Shown: positions 15,426-24,372, counted from the first letter of the stretch. The stretch is 64,000 bases of DNA from CAIWHR01 sp963734085 (GCA_963734085.1 CAVTFT010000011.1:186001-250000), one strand, 5' to 3'. Notes: generated from the sequence alone by a model not told the origin. A program made the numbers and translations.

Positions 15426-16739
15426 TCATGCGTCCTCGACGATCTCGAGCGTGCGCGCCGCGAGCAGTGCAAACTCGTCGTCGGTCACGACGTAGGGCGG
15501 CATGAAGTAGACGGTGCGGCCGATCGGCCGCAGCAGCAACTCGCGCGCGAGCCCCTCGGCGAAACACCAGCGCGCGAAATCGGGGCGCGTCGTCTCGATG
15601 TCGAATGCCCAGATCATCCCCTGATGCCGGAATCCCCGCACCTTCGGATGCGCGGCCAGCGGCGCCGCGAGCACTGTCCAGCGTGAAGCCTTCTCGCGAT
15701 TGCTGGCGATGACGTCGTCGTCACGGAAGATGTCGAGCACGGCGAGTGCCGCCCGACAGGCGAGTGCGTTTCCCGTGTACGAGTGCGAATGCAGGAAGCC
15801 GCGCGTCGCCTCGTCGGAATAGAACGCGTCGTAGACGGCGTCGGTGGTGAGCACGCACGAGAGCGGAAGGTAGCCGCCGGTGATCCCCTTCGAGAGGCAG
15901 AGGAGATCCGGCGCGATCGCCTTCGCCTGCTCCCATGCGAACAGCGTGCCGGTGCGCCCGAAACCGGTCATGATCTCGTCGGCGATCAGCAGCACGTCGT
16001 AGCGCGTGCACAGCTCGCGGGCGCGCGCAAGATAGTGGGGATCGAACATCGCCATGCCGCTCGCGCCTTGCACCAGCGGCTCGACGATGAGCGCCGCGGT
16101 CGTCGCGTGATGGAGGGCGAGATGGGCAGCGAGCGCCTGCGCCGCACGCTCGGCCACATCGTGCGCCGACTCCCCGGGCGCGGCCTTGCGCGCGTCGGGC
16201 GAGGGCACGATCGCATTGCGATGGAGCAGCGGCGCGTACGCGTCGCGGAAGATCGCGACATCGGTGACCGAGAGCGCGCCGAGCGTCTCACCGTGATAGC
16301 TCCCTGCCAGGCTGGCGAAGTGCGTCTTGGCGGCCTCGCCGCGGTTCGACCAATAGTGGAAAGCCATCTTGAGCGCGATTTCGACGGCGGACGCGCCGTC
16401 GGAGCCGTAGAACGCGTGACCCAGTCCCGCCGGCGCGAGCGCGGCGAGACGCTCCGACAGCTCGACCACGGGCCGATGCGTGAAGCCAGCGAGCATCGCG
16501 TGCGGGAGCTCTCCGAGTTGTTCGATCAACGCCGCATTGATTCGCGGATGCGCGTGGCCGAAGAGATTGACCCACCACGAGGACACGGCATCGAGATAGC
16601 GATGGCCGTCGAAATCGTAGAGCCAGCTCCCTTGCCCGCGCGCGATCGGCACGAGCGGCAGCGTCTCGTGCACCTTCATCTGCGTGCACGGGTGCCAGAC
16701 GGCGCGACGACTCCGGGCGAGCCAATCAAGGTTGGTCAT
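15426..16739 (-). CDS. bioA: Adenosylmethionine--8-amino-7-oxononanoate aminotransferase
   Basis: BioA makes 7,8-diaminopelargonate from KAPA and S-adenosylmethionine in biotin synthesis. The 437-aa protein is a class III PLP aminotransferase: WHPCTQMK and the YDFDGHRYLDAVSSWWVN block (about 45-62) bind KAPA, DEIMTGFGRTG (about 253) is the cofactor Asp loop, and K284 in LSKGITGG is the Schiff-base lysine. The start is the ATG at 16739, just after repeat copy B, whose CTGGGGGAGG serves as a plausible ribosome-binding site. No other bio genes are in the window. Confidence 0.95.
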   Translation of the reverse strand: MTNLDWLARSRRAVWHPCTQMKVHETLPLVPIARGQGSWLYDFDGHRYLDAVSSWWVNLFGHAHPRINAALIEQLGELPHAMLAGFTHRPVVELSERLAALAPAGLGHAFYGSDGASAVEIALKMAFHYWSNRGEAAKTHFASLAGSYHGETLGALSVTDVAIFRDAYAPLLHRNAIVPSPDARKAAPGESAHDVAERAAQALAAHLALHHATTAALIVEPLVQGASGMAMFDPHYLARARELCTRYDVLLIADEIMTGFGRTGTLFAWEQAKAIAPDLLCLSKGITGGYLPLSCVLTTDAVYDAFYSDEATRGFLHSHSYTGNALACRAALAVLDIFRDDDVIASNREKASRWTVLAAPLAAHPKVRGFRHQGMIWAFDIETTRPDFARWCFAEGLARELLLRPIGRTVYFMPPYVVTDDEFALLAARTLEIVEDA

Positions 16740-16742
16740 TGA

Positions 16743-16883
16743 CGAACCTCCCCCAGGCTCGCCCACTTCGTGGGCAGCGCCTCCCCCTCCAGCGGAGGAG
16801 GGTTGCTGACAACTGCACACGACCCGCCTTCGGGCGGCCGTGCGGCGGGTCGTGGGCGCCTTCGGACGGCCGTGCGGCGCTCA
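16743..16883 (-). repeat. Intergenic repeat family, copy B (upstream of bioA)
   Basis: This is the inverse copy of the repeat at 3036-3175. Read on the minus strand it begins with the TGA stop codon of the patatin gene (16883-16881), runs through two direct copies of the GCACGGCCG-CCGAAGGCG unit, the GTGTGCAGTTGTCA block and a CCTCC/GGAGG hairpin, and ends in GCCTGGGGGAGG 6-8 bases before the bioA ATG. The copies differ by scattered substitutions and small changes in the hairpin. No transposase or flanking duplication is seen. Confidence 0.9.
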
Positions 16884-19208
16884 CGGCGGGCGCCCGAGCA
16901 ACAGGTAAAAGCTCGACGCGCCGCCGCTTGCGCGGCCGTACGCGAAATAAAACGGGCCCACGAACGTGTCGGCAGCGAGGAATGCGCTGCCGGCGGTGAC
17001 GAGGTCGCTCGCAGACACGGTGCTGCGCTGCTGCCACGTGTTGCCGGCTTCGAGCGAGCCGCCGACGAACACGCCGCCGCCGAGCCAGGGAACGGCGGTG
17101 AGCTGGTGGTAGTAGACGATTCGGCCGAGGCCGACGTAGCTCCCGGCGAGCTGCTGGTTGCGCAGTCCGGAGAGATTGAGGAAGCCGCCGAGGAGGAACG
17201 GGTTGACGAGCGAAGGATCGTCGCGCGACAGCGCGCCGGCGCGCGCGGCAACGTTGAGAAAATCGTTGGCGCCGAACCCTATGCCGGCGTTGGCAAAGAG
17301 CTCGCCGCGCCCGAGATGCTTGCTGACCTCGTTCGGATCGGAGCCGAGCCGCTGCGTGCGATTGCCGTAGAACAGGTCGAGATCCGCGTGTACGCCGCGG
17401 CGCGGGAAGAACGCGTTGTCGAGATTGTCCCACCGCGCCGAGAGCCGCACGCCGGCATCGGTCTGCCGCGTGACGGGGAATCCCGGCAACGCGATCGTCG
17501 GCGATCCCTTGTAATACGTGTAGGTCGGGCCGATGCGGAGCTGGCCGCTCGCGCCGATCCGCATTCCGATGTCGACCTCGGCGTTGTTCGTCTCCACCGC
17601 GTACTCGGCGACGCGTTGCGAGTCCGAGAAGATGTAGCGCGGAACGTTCTGCAGCGACCCCTGCGCCGACACGAACAATATTTCGCGGAAGTCGAGCGGC
17701 TGATAGAACTGGGCGCCCGCGCGGACGATGCGGCCGAGCTCGAGCTCGGCCAGCAGCTGCGCGCCGAGGCTGTCGACCCAGACGCGCTTGAAGCCCGTCA
17801 GCAGCGAAAATGCCGTTTCCCCCTGGAAGTCGGTCGAATAGGCGAGACCGAAACGCAGGTAGTTGGGACCGATTGGCTTCTCGTTCATGTCGACGACGAG
17901 CCCTGTACGCCCGGAATCCTCGACCACGCGGTAATCGATGCTCTCGTATTCGTTGCTGCCGTACAGCCGCGAGATCCTGTCGTCGACGTCCTTGATGTCG
18001 AGCGGCGCGCCGAGCGGGATCGCGAGCCGCGCTTCGATCGCCGCCGGGTTTGCGTACTGCAGACCTTCGATGCGCACGAATTCGATCGGCGGCGGAGGCG
18101 CCGCGGCGAGCTTCGGCAATCCGGCCTTGTACGCGGCGTACGCGGACTCGGGTAGCGAGAGCGCAGCAAGCCGCGGGGCGGCGGCCCGCGCCGCCTCCTC
18201 GCCCAGGCGGATGAATCGGGGGCCCTGCTGGAAATCGGATGCCGTGAGCGCTCCCAGATCGGGCGCGATCAGCACGTCGTCGGCGGTGAGCGACGCGAGC
18301 TGGACCCGGACGTTCTGCTCGGTCAGGATATTGATCATCTGGCCGGTCAGGCCGACGATCGACGACAGCTGGTCGCGCGTCGCGAGCGGCGTGCCGATGT
18401 TGACGGCGATGACGATCTGCGCGCCCATCTTGCGCACGATGTCGACCGGAAGGTTGTCGACGAGTCCGCCGTCGCCCAGGATCAGACCGCCGACCTCGGA
18501 TGGAGAGAACACGCCGGGAATCGACATGCTCGATCGCATCGCCACGTAGAGCGGCCCCTTTTCGAACACGTACGCCTGGCCGCTCACCATGTCGGTCGAC
18601 ACGGCGCGGAACGGAATCGGCAGCCGGTCGAGATCCTTGACGCCGTCGGCGGCGCTCGAAAGTTCGTGCAGGAACAACGTCAGGTTGGCACCGGACAGCA
18701 CGCCCTGGAAGCCCCGGATCCCGCTCGCGCGGATCCCGATTTCGAGCGGCAGCGGGAAACGCCGGTCGACCTCCTTCTCGCGGAAGCTCAATTCGCGGCG
18801 CGCCGGCGAATCGGAGAACAGCGTCGTCCAGTCGACGGTCGTGATGATGCGCTCCATGTCCGAGGGCGACGTCCCCATTGCATAGAGACCGCCGACGATC
18901 GAGCCCATCGACGTCGCGGCCACGTAATCGACAGGAATGCGCATCTCGTCCAGCACCTTCAGCACGCCGATGTGCGTGATGCCGCGGGCGCCGCCGCCGG
19001 ATAGCACAAGCCCGACTTTCGGGCGCGCCACGGCTGCGCCCGGAGCAATGCCGGGAGCGGGCGGCGTCTGCGCGAGCGCGGTGGCGGCAAGCCACATCGC
19101 CGCCATGGCGACGACACAGGGCACCCATCTGCGCCGGGCGGGAACAACGGTCGGATGCACGCTGTTGACAGCGCGACGGGAGGAACCGCCGCGCACCGTG
19201 GCGCACAT
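16881..19208 (-). CDS. Patatin-like phospholipase fused to an Omp85-type outer-membrane barrel
   Basis: A 775-aa exported protein resembling PlpD-type autotransporters. After a basic n-region and hydrophobic segment (near VAMAAMWLAATALAQ) comes the patatin domain: oxyanion loop SGGGARG, nucleophile S100 in ATSMG, and catalytic Asp D246 in GDGGLVDN. A POTRA-like segment follows (EFVRIEGLQ near 385), then a C-terminal beta-barrel of the surface-antigen type. The elbow reads A-x-S-x-G rather than G-x-S-x-G. The start is uncertain: ATG at 19208 is used, but ATG 19256, ATG 19268 or GTG 19160 are possible, none with a good Shine-Dalgarno. The open frame continues far upstream over unrelated genes and is not coding there. 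Confidence 0.85.
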   Translation of the reverse strand: MCATVRGGSSRRAVNSVHPTVVPARRRWVPCVVAMAAMWLAATALAQTPPAPGIAPGAAVARPKVGLVLSGGGARGITHIGVLKVLDEMRIPVDYVAATSMGSIVGGLYAMGTSPSDMERIITTVDWTTLFSDSPARRELSFREKEVDRRFPLPLEIGIRASGIRGFQGVLSGANLTLFLHELSSAADGVKDLDRLPIPFRAVSTDMVSGQAYVFEKGPLYVAMRSSMSIPGVFSPSEVGGLILGDGGLVDNLPVDIVRKMGAQIVIAVNIGTPLATRDQLSSIVGLTGQMINILTEQNVRVQLASLTADDVLIAPDLGALTASDFQQGPRFIRLGEEAARAAAPRLAALSLPESAYAAYKAGLPKLAAAPPPPIEFVRIEGLQYANPAAIEARLAIPLGAPLDIKDVDDRISRLYGSNEYESIDYRVVEDSGRTGLVVDMNEKPIGPNYLRFGLAYSTDFQGETAFSLLTGFKRVWVDSLGAQLLAELELGRIVRAGAQFYQPLDFREILFVSAQGSLQNVPRYIFSDSQRVAEYAVETNNAEVDIGMRIGASGQLRIGPTYTYYKGSPTIALPGFPVTRQTDAGVRLSARWDNLDNAFFPRRGVHADLDLFYGNRTQRLGSDPNEVSKHLGRGELFANAGIGFGANDFLNVAARAGALSRDDPSLVNPFLLGGFLNLSGLRNQQLAGSYVGLGRIVYYHQLTAVPWLGGGVFVGGSLEAGNTWQQRSTVSASDLVTAGSAFLAADTFVGPFYFAYGRASGGASSFYLLLGRPP

Positions 19209-19271
19209 GGGCGCGGCGAACGGCGCAAGGGAACGAGGCGGGCGGGTGGAATGCATCGCGGTGATCATTCG

Positions 19272-19277
19272 ATTATA
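19272..19277 (-). promoter_or_regulatory. Candidate -10 box for the patatin gene
   Basis: The minus strand reads TATAAT at this place. Transcription would begin near 19265, which makes the ATG at 19268 an unlikely start and favours 19256 or 19208. No convincing -35 hexamer is visible. Confidence 0.4.
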
Positions 19278-19320
19278 GCGGGGCGGAGCCCAGATCCGAT
19301 GCGATCTCGAAGACAGCCGA

Positions 19321-19349
19321 TTGACAGCGCCGCGGCTCGCCCCTAGGGT
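19321..19349 (+). promoter_or_regulatory. Candidate sigma-70 promoter for the cytochrome b561-yceI operon
   Basis: A perfect -35 TTGACA (19321-19326), a 17-base spacer and TAGGGT (19344-19349) as a weak -10 box. Transcription would begin near 19356, about 42 bases before the cytochrome b561 ATG. It lies back to back with the patatin -10 box. Confidence 0.5.
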
Positions 19350-19397
19350 CGGTTGCATCGAAACGCCCCTTGGCGCGGACGCTCTTTGTCGATTCTC

Positions 19398-19940
19398 ATG
19401 CCAGGCGAGACACCTTTGCGCTACACGCGCACCGCGATCCTGCTGCACTGGCTTGCGGCGGTGTTGATCGCTTGCAATTTCGTTCTCGGGCTGTCGATGG
19501 TCGATCTGCCGTTCGGCCCGCAGAAGTTCCGGTGGTACGGCTGGCACAAGTGGGTCGGGATCACCGTGTTTCTGGTGGCGCTGGCGCGCCTTTCGTGGCG
19601 GTATGCGCATCCCGCGCCGCTGCCGGTCGCGATGCCGGAGTGGCAGCGCAAGGCTGCGCACGCGACCCATGTAACGCTCTACGTGCTGATGCTGGCGATC
19701 CCGCTGTCGGGGTGGCTCTACAGCTCGGCGACCGGTGTTTCGGTCGTCTACCTCGGGCTCGTGCCGCTGCCCGACCTCGTGCCCAAGGACAAGGCGCTGG
19801 CCGCGATACTGAAGGCGGTCCACGTCACATTGAACTTCACCCTGCTCGCGCTGGTCTTTGTCCATACCGGCGCTGCGCTGAAGCATCATCTCGTCGATCG
19901 CGACGGCGTGCTGGCGCGAATGACGACGTTCCTGCGCTGA
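19398..19940 (+). CDS. Cytochrome b561 family protein
   Basis: A 180-aa di-haem b membrane protein with four hydrophobic helices. Candidate haem-ligand histidines are HW in AILLHWLAAV (helix 1), the WHKWVG region (helix 2), KAVHVTLN and FVHTGAALKHH in helices 3-4. Members carry electrons from quinol across the inner membrane. In many proteobacteria, including the E. coli yceJ-yceI pair, this gene is next to yceI, as here: two yceI-type genes follow at gaps of 22 and 45 bases. The ATG at 19398 is used; a TTG at 19353 would add 15 residues. Confidence 0.9.
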   Translation: MPGETPLRYTRTAILLHWLAAVLIACNFVLGLSMVDLPFGPQKFRWYGWHKWVGITVFLVALARLSWRYAHPAPLPVAMPEWQRKAAHATHVTLYVLMLAIPLSGWLYSSATGVSVVYLGLVPLPDLVPKDKALAAILKAVHVTLNFTLLALVFVHTGAALKHHLVDRDGVLARMTTFLR

Positions 19941-19962
19941 TTCACCTGAAGGACTTCCGCGC

Positions 19963-20529
19963 ATGCAAGCGCTACGCTCGTTCATCCCGCCTCTCGCGGC
20001 GATGCTGATGGCAGCCGCCGGAGGCGCATCGGCGCAGGGCGTGCTGATCGACAAGAGCGAGATCCGCTTCGTCTCGAAACAGATGGGCGTCAACGTCGAG
20101 GGCCGTTTCCGCAAATGGAGGGCGAACGTCGATTTTCGCCCGCAGGACCTCGTACATTCGAAGGCCGAGCTCGAAATCGAGCTCGGGAGCGTCGATCTCG
20201 CGAGCGACGAGTCGGAGGCCGAGGTCAAAGGCCCCCTCTGGTTCGACGCGGCAAAATTCCCGGTCGCGAAGTTCACGTCGTCGGCGGTTCGCGACGCCGG
20301 CTCCGGCCGCTACGAGATCGCGGGCAAGCTCGCGCTCAAAGGGACGGCGCGCGATGTGATTGTCCCGGTGACGCTCAAGAAGGACGCCGCCGGCAACAGC
20401 GTCGCCGAGGGTCAGTTCACGGTGAAGCGGCTCGACTTTGGGATCGGTCAAGGATTGTGGGCCGATACGGGCACGGTGGCCGACGACGTGATCGTGCGCG
20501 TGCGGATGGTGCTGCCGCCGATCGCCTGA
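19963..20529 (+). CDS. YceI family periplasmic lipid-binding protein
   Basis: A 188-aa precursor with a signal peptide (MQALRSFIPPLAAMLMAAAGGASA-QG). The mature part has the YceI lipocalin-like pattern: substrate-barrel strands VLIDKSEIRFVSKQMGVNVEGRFRKW-type opening, FDAAKFPVAKFTS in the middle and GTARDVIVPVTL, then LDFGIGQGLW. YceI proteins bind polyisoprenoid or fatty-acyl ligands in the periplasm and are associated with cytochrome b561 and stress. It starts 22 bases after the cytochrome b561 gene. Confidence 0.9.
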   Translation: MQALRSFIPPLAAMLMAAAGGASAQGVLIDKSEIRFVSKQMGVNVEGRFRKWRANVDFRPQDLVHSKAELEIELGSVDLASDESEAEVKGPLWFDAAKFPVAKFTSSAVRDAGSGRYEIAGKLALKGTARDVIVPVTLKKDAAGNSVAEGQFTVKRLDFGIGQGLWADTGTVADDVIVRVRMVLPPIA

Positions 20530-20574
20530 CGACCCTCCCGGAATGAACTGACCGGACGCGCTGTTTGCGGCGTC

Positions 20575-21192
20575 GTGCATGCGTTCCGGCGCCCGACGAT
20601 TTGCGCGCTCCAGGCGCTCGGCATTGCCGCGCTGCTGGCGCTCCTTCCCGCGCCCCCGCTCTTAGCGCAGGTCTACCGGATCGATCCCGAACGGACATCG
20701 ATCGCCTTCCGCGTCGTGGAGCTCGGCTTCTGGCAGCGGACCGGCCGCTTTGGACGAACGAGCGGCCTGATCGACTATGACACGGCGGCGGAAACAGGCA
20801 GCGTCGAGCTTGCCGTCGATGCGACCTCGGTGCAAACCGGGTGGGGTCTGCGCGACCAGTTCGTGCGCGGCGAGAACATGCTCGACGCCGCCCACCATCC
20901 GGTATTGCAGTTCCGTTCGACGGCAATGACGTTCGCCCAACATCGGCTCGTCGCTGTCGACGGCGCGCTCACCCTCCACGGCGTCACGCGTCCAGTCCGT
21001 CTCGACGTCCGCAACCTTCGCTGCGGATCGAATGCCGAGGACGGCGGCGAACGCTGCGCTGCCGATATCGTCGGGCGCATCTCCCGGCATGCGTTCGGAA
21101 TGGATTTCGCGTATCCGCTCGTCGGCGACGACGTGCTGCTGACGTTTGCCGTCAGCGCGGCGCGCGTGGGCGACAACGAAACACGGCCCTAA
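20575..21192 (+). CDS. Second YceI family protein
   Basis: A 205-aa precursor from a GTG start with a signal peptide ending near LLAQ-VYRI. The YceI fold is shown by YRIDPERTSIAFRV at the mature N-terminus, FGRTSGLIDYD, MLDAAHHPVLQFRST and LHGVTRPVRLDV. It differs clearly from the first YceI protein and has two extra Cys near the end (about 156 and 166) that could form a disulfide. Tandem YceI paralogues may bind different isoprenoids. The stop overlaps the stop of the convergent subtilase gene. Confidence 0.9.
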   Translation: MHAFRRPTICALQALGIAALLALLPAPPLLAQVYRIDPERTSIAFRVVELGFWQRTGRFGRTSGLIDYDTAAETGSVELAVDATSVQTGWGLRDQFVRGENMLDAAHHPVLQFRSTAMTFAQHRLVAVDGALTLHGVTRPVRLDVRNLRCGSNAEDGGERCAADIVGRISRHAFGMDFAYPLVGDDVLLTFAVSAARVGDNETRP

Positions 21193-23009
21193 TGCGCCTG
21201 CGCTGCGGCGAGCGCCTTCTTCGGGTTGATCAACGTGCGGCGGCCATCGGCCGTCTTGTCCGCGGTGTCGCGAATCAGCGCGATCACCTGCGGCGGCGTG
21301 AGGTTGGGCTTGACCGCGAGGATCTTGGCCGCGAGGTTCACCACTTGCGGCGACGCCATCGACGTCCCCGATTCGGCGAGCCGCTCGCCGCCGGGAATGA
21401 AGCTGTCGACCTGATAGCCGTTAGCATGCACGACGACGGTGGGTCCGTAGCTCGTGAACGACGCTTCGTCGCCGGCCTTGTCCACGGCGCCGACGGTGAG
21501 CAGGTTGGGCAGGACGATGTCCGCCGGGATGTCCTCGGCGAAGGTCGCATCCTGGTTGCTGTTGCCTGCCGCGGTCACGAACAGGATGTCAGGCGCACTG
21601 GCGAAGGCTTTGGTGAGCGCGTCCTTCCCCAGGTCGAAGTACTCGCGCGCGATCGTCTTGCGCTCGTCGGGCGTCTTGCCGATGTTGCAGAGCTCGAGCG
21701 CGTTCTCGACGTCCTTGACGCTGCCGCCCCAGCTCATGTTGACCACGCGCACGCCCTCGCGCTTGAAGAAATCGACATAGGCCTGCTGATTCTTCGCATC
21801 GCGCAACGCGAGCTCGCGGGTCGGGCACGGATCGGGCAGCAGATGCCAGTCGAATTCGATGCGGCCGATCACGATCCGCGCATAGGGATTGCCGGCGACG
21901 GCGATCCCGGCGACGTGGGTACCGTGCATCCAATTGCCGGCAAGACCGATTTCCTCAACCGCGGCCTTGTACTCGTCCGGCTTGAGCGTGGACAGGAACG
22001 TCTTCACTTCGCTCGCCTCGGGGCTGTCGATGTTCGACTGCAGGTCGGAAAAGCCCTTGAGCCTCGACTTGAGCTGGGGCACCTTGCTCTTCAGCGCGTC
22101 GGGAATGGGTTCAAGCTCACCGGTCGTGGGGTTGGCGAAGCGGTCGAACGCGATGACGGGCACCTTGCCTTTGTCGGCGGCGAGAAGTCCGGGGAAAAGC
22201 TCCGTGTCCACGCCGCTGTCCCAGACCGCGATCTTGACGGGCGGATAGCCGGCGCCCGGCGGCAGCGTGGCGGCGCGTGCCGCCCAGATGTCGGGCCGCT
22301 CGACCTTGTGCACCGCGAGGTAGCCGCCCCACGCGTCGACCAGCGTCTGTTTCAACGGCAGCACGTACGCCAGCACGTACTTGATGCGCACGAGCTGCGG
22401 TGCGAGATCGGAGGACAGCGTCCCGTTCTTGTCGACGCTCGGCTGCAGCACTTCACGCACGTTCCCGATCAGCCGGCCCTCGCCGAGCAGCTCGGCGCCC
22501 GCCTTGATCTCCTTCGCCTCGTTGCCGACGACGTCGTAGGGCAGCGGCTTGATCTCGGCCGCGAGCGCCTGCGCTACCGCCGCACGATACGCGGGGGAGC
22601 TGCGATCGGGATTGGCGCGAACGCCGGTGACGAACGCCCGAATGCTGATCCCGGAGATGAGCTTGTCGGCCGGTTTCTCCTCGAGCGCCTTGACCTGCGC
22701 GGCATGCGCGAGCGCGGCATCGTACCGGGCGTCGAGCATGTCGAGCTGCGCGAGCTCGCTCAAGAGCTGCCGCTCGGTCGCCTTGTCGGCGATGTCGTAT
22801 TGCGCGAGCACGCTCTCGAGATCGCGGCGCACCGCGGCGGCGAACGGCTTCCACTTCGCGTCGTCGCGGAGCATGTCCTCGATCGGGCCGTCGATCTTGT
22901 AGCTGAAGCGCGGTACGTCCGCCGCTTTTTCGATGCGCTTCTTGCTTTGCGCGCTCGCACCCGCGGCGAACACGAGGGTCAGGCACAGCACGACGATTCG
23001 GGTGAACAC
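21189..23009 (-). CDS. S8 family (subtilisin-like) serine peptidase with large N-terminal domain
   Basis: The 606-aa exported protease starts at a GTG with GGAGGA 8-9 bases upstream and has a signal peptide ending near GASAQ. The catalytic triad is D264 (VWDSGVD), H365 (MHGTHVAG) and S550 (SGTSMASP), with the oxyanion Asn in TAAGNSNQ. The first ~230 residues after the signal peptide form a helical, charged region that is not a typical I9 propeptide. About 100 residues separate Asp and His, more than in subtilisin. Its stop codon overlaps that of the second yceI gene. The role could be envelope protein turnover. Confidence 0.9.
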   Translation of the reverse strand: MFTRIVVLCLTLVFAAGASAQSKKRIEKAADVPRFSYKIDGPIEDMLRDDAKWKPFAAAVRRDLESVLAQYDIADKATERQLLSELAQLDMLDARYDAALAHAAQVKALEEKPADKLISGISIRAFVTGVRANPDRSSPAYRAAVAQALAAEIKPLPYDVVGNEAKEIKAGAELLGEGRLIGNVREVLQPSVDKNGTLSSDLAPQLVRIKYVLAYVLPLKQTLVDAWGGYLAVHKVERPDIWAARAATLPPGAGYPPVKIAVWDSGVDTELFPGLLAADKGKVPVIAFDRFANPTTGELEPIPDALKSKVPQLKSRLKGFSDLQSNIDSPEASEVKTFLSTLKPDEYKAAVEEIGLAGNWMHGTHVAGIAVAGNPYARIVIGRIEFDWHLLPDPCPTRELALRDAKNQQAYVDFFKREGVRVVNMSWGGSVKDVENALELCNIGKTPDERKTIAREYFDLGKDALTKAFASAPDILFVTAAGNSNQDATFAEDIPADIVLPNLLTVGAVDKAGDEASFTSYGPTVVVHANGYQVDSFIPGGERLAESGTSMASPQVVNLAAKILAVKPNLTPPQVIALIRDTADKTADGRRTLINPKKALAAAQAH

Positions 23010-23107
23010 GACGATTCCTCCGTGATGGGGCCGCTCCACGGTTCAGGCGCGTGGCGGCAACCGGGGCGCCATCGTACGGCGCCCGACTTAAGGCTTCATT
23101 AAGACTG

Positions 23108-24079
23108 CTAGCCGACGCGCCCCTGCATCCGTTTCACCGCGGCGACCAGTTCGCGCGTGATGCCGGGCTCACGCACCGAATGGCCGGCATCGGGAACGAC
23201 GATGTATTCGACCTCCGGCCACGCCCGCGAGAGCGCCTCGGCGGTCACCGGCGGGCACACGATGTCGTAGCGTCCCTGGACGATCGTGCACGGCAGGTGG
23301 CGGATGCGATCCAGGTTCGCGAGCAACTCGTCGTCGGCGAGAAACGCGCCGTGGACGAAATAGTGCGCCTCGATGCGTGCGATGGCGAGCGCCTGCGCGT
23401 CACTGTCGAATTTCGGCGTCGGGTCGTTGCCCGGCAGGAGCGTCGAGCAGGCGCCTTCGTATTGGTCCCAGGCGCGCGCCGCCGGCAGATGGACCGCCGG
23501 ATCGGGGTCGGTGAGTCGTCGGTAATAGCTGCCGAGGAGATCGACGCGCTCGGGTGGCGGAAGGAATTCCGCGAACGCGCGCCAGGCTTCTGGAAAAATG
23601 TAGCGCATGCCGTGCATGAACCAGTCGAGCTCGGCCGGTCGCGCGAGAAAGATGCCGCGGAGCACGAGGCCGAGGCAGCGCTCGGGAAAGGCCTCGGCAT
23701 ACGCGAGAGCCAGCGTCGAGCCCCACGAGCCGCCGAAGACGAGCCAGCGCGGGATGCGCAGATGCTGGCGCAATCGTTCGAGATCGGCGATCAGGTTCGG
23801 CGTCGTATTGTCCGCCAGCTCGGCAACGGGCGTCGAGCGGCCCGCGCCGCGTTGATCGGTGAGGACGATACGCCAGAACGAGGGATCGAAGTAGCGGCGG
23901 TGATGCGGCAGGCAGCCACCGCCGGGTCCGCCATGCAGGAAGACGACCGGCACGCCGTCGGACCTTCCGCAGGTCTCCCAATACAGCGTGTGGACGGCAT
24001 CGACCGGGAGCCGTCCGGCGGCGTAAGGCTCGATCTCCGGAAACAGCACGTCGCCGCGCGTTGCGGGATTGTCGGGCAT
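23108..24079 (-). CDS. pip: Proline iminopeptidase
   Basis: A 323-aa cytoplasmic alpha/beta-hydrolase (family S33) that removes N-terminal proline from peptides. Motifs are the oxyanion loop HGGPGGG (49-55), the DQRGAGRS block, the nucleophile S118 in GGSWGS, the acid Asp in GRYDIVCP and the His in DAGHSVREP. The length is typical (about 310-320). The ATG at 24079 gives the canonical N-terminus. A MITE-like element ends just 20 bases upstream of the start, so the native promoter has been displaced or lies inside that element. Confidence 0.95.
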   Translation of the reverse strand: MPDNPATRGDVLFPEIEPYAAGRLPVDAVHTLYWETCGRSDGVPVVFLHGGPGGGCLPHHRRYFDPSFWRIVLTDQRGAGRSTPVAELADNTTPNLIADLERLRQHLRIPRWLVFGGSWGSTLALAYAEAFPERCLGLVLRGIFLARPAELDWFMHGMRYIFPEAWRAFAEFLPPPERVDLLGSYYRRLTDPDPAVHLPAARAWDQYEGACSTLLPGNDPTPKFDSDAQALAIARIEAHYFVHGAFLADDELLANLDRIRHLPCTIVQGRYDIVCPPVTAEALSRAWPEVEYIVVPDAGHSVREPGITRELVAAVKRMQGRVG

Positions 24080-24099
24080 CGGGTGATCGTCCGGGTTAG

Positions 24100-24372
24100 G
24101 GAACCTCTGAACAAGCCCCGCACGATTGCGACGGGGAGTTTTCGGGATGGGATGCGCGAAGCGAGGCGCAGCAAAGGGTGGGCCCATTCGCAAGTCGAGC
24201 GACAAGGCAGACCGCCCGAAAAACCCCGTCCCTTCGGGCTGCTGCCAAATGCGGCGCCTGCATCGCCGCGCTCCTCGGCTTCGTAGTGTCGACTACGACC
24301 TTCGTCGCGCGTCTAGCATTCATCCGCATTTGGCCGTGCAGCGCAATCGCGTGGGACTTATTCAGAGGTTCC
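24100..24372. mobile_element. MITE-like element with 31-bp terminal inverted repeats
   Basis: A 273-bp element bounded by inverted repeats at 24100-24130 and 24342-24372. The arms begin GGAACCTCTGAA and match at about 26 of 31 positions. The right end abuts the TAA stop codon of the carboxymuconolactone-decarboxylase-like gene. TTA flanks both ends (24096-24098 and 24373-24375, with one extra G on the left), a possible target duplication. No transposase is encoded; open frames inside are not gene-like. It separates pip from its upstream neighbour. Confidence 0.75.

Noticed and set aside
19209..20276. Open frame extending the patatin protein to 1131 residues
   Set aside because: It runs antisense through cytochrome b561 and the first yceI gene, has no family character, and signal-peptide-like sequence begins only near 19160-19100.
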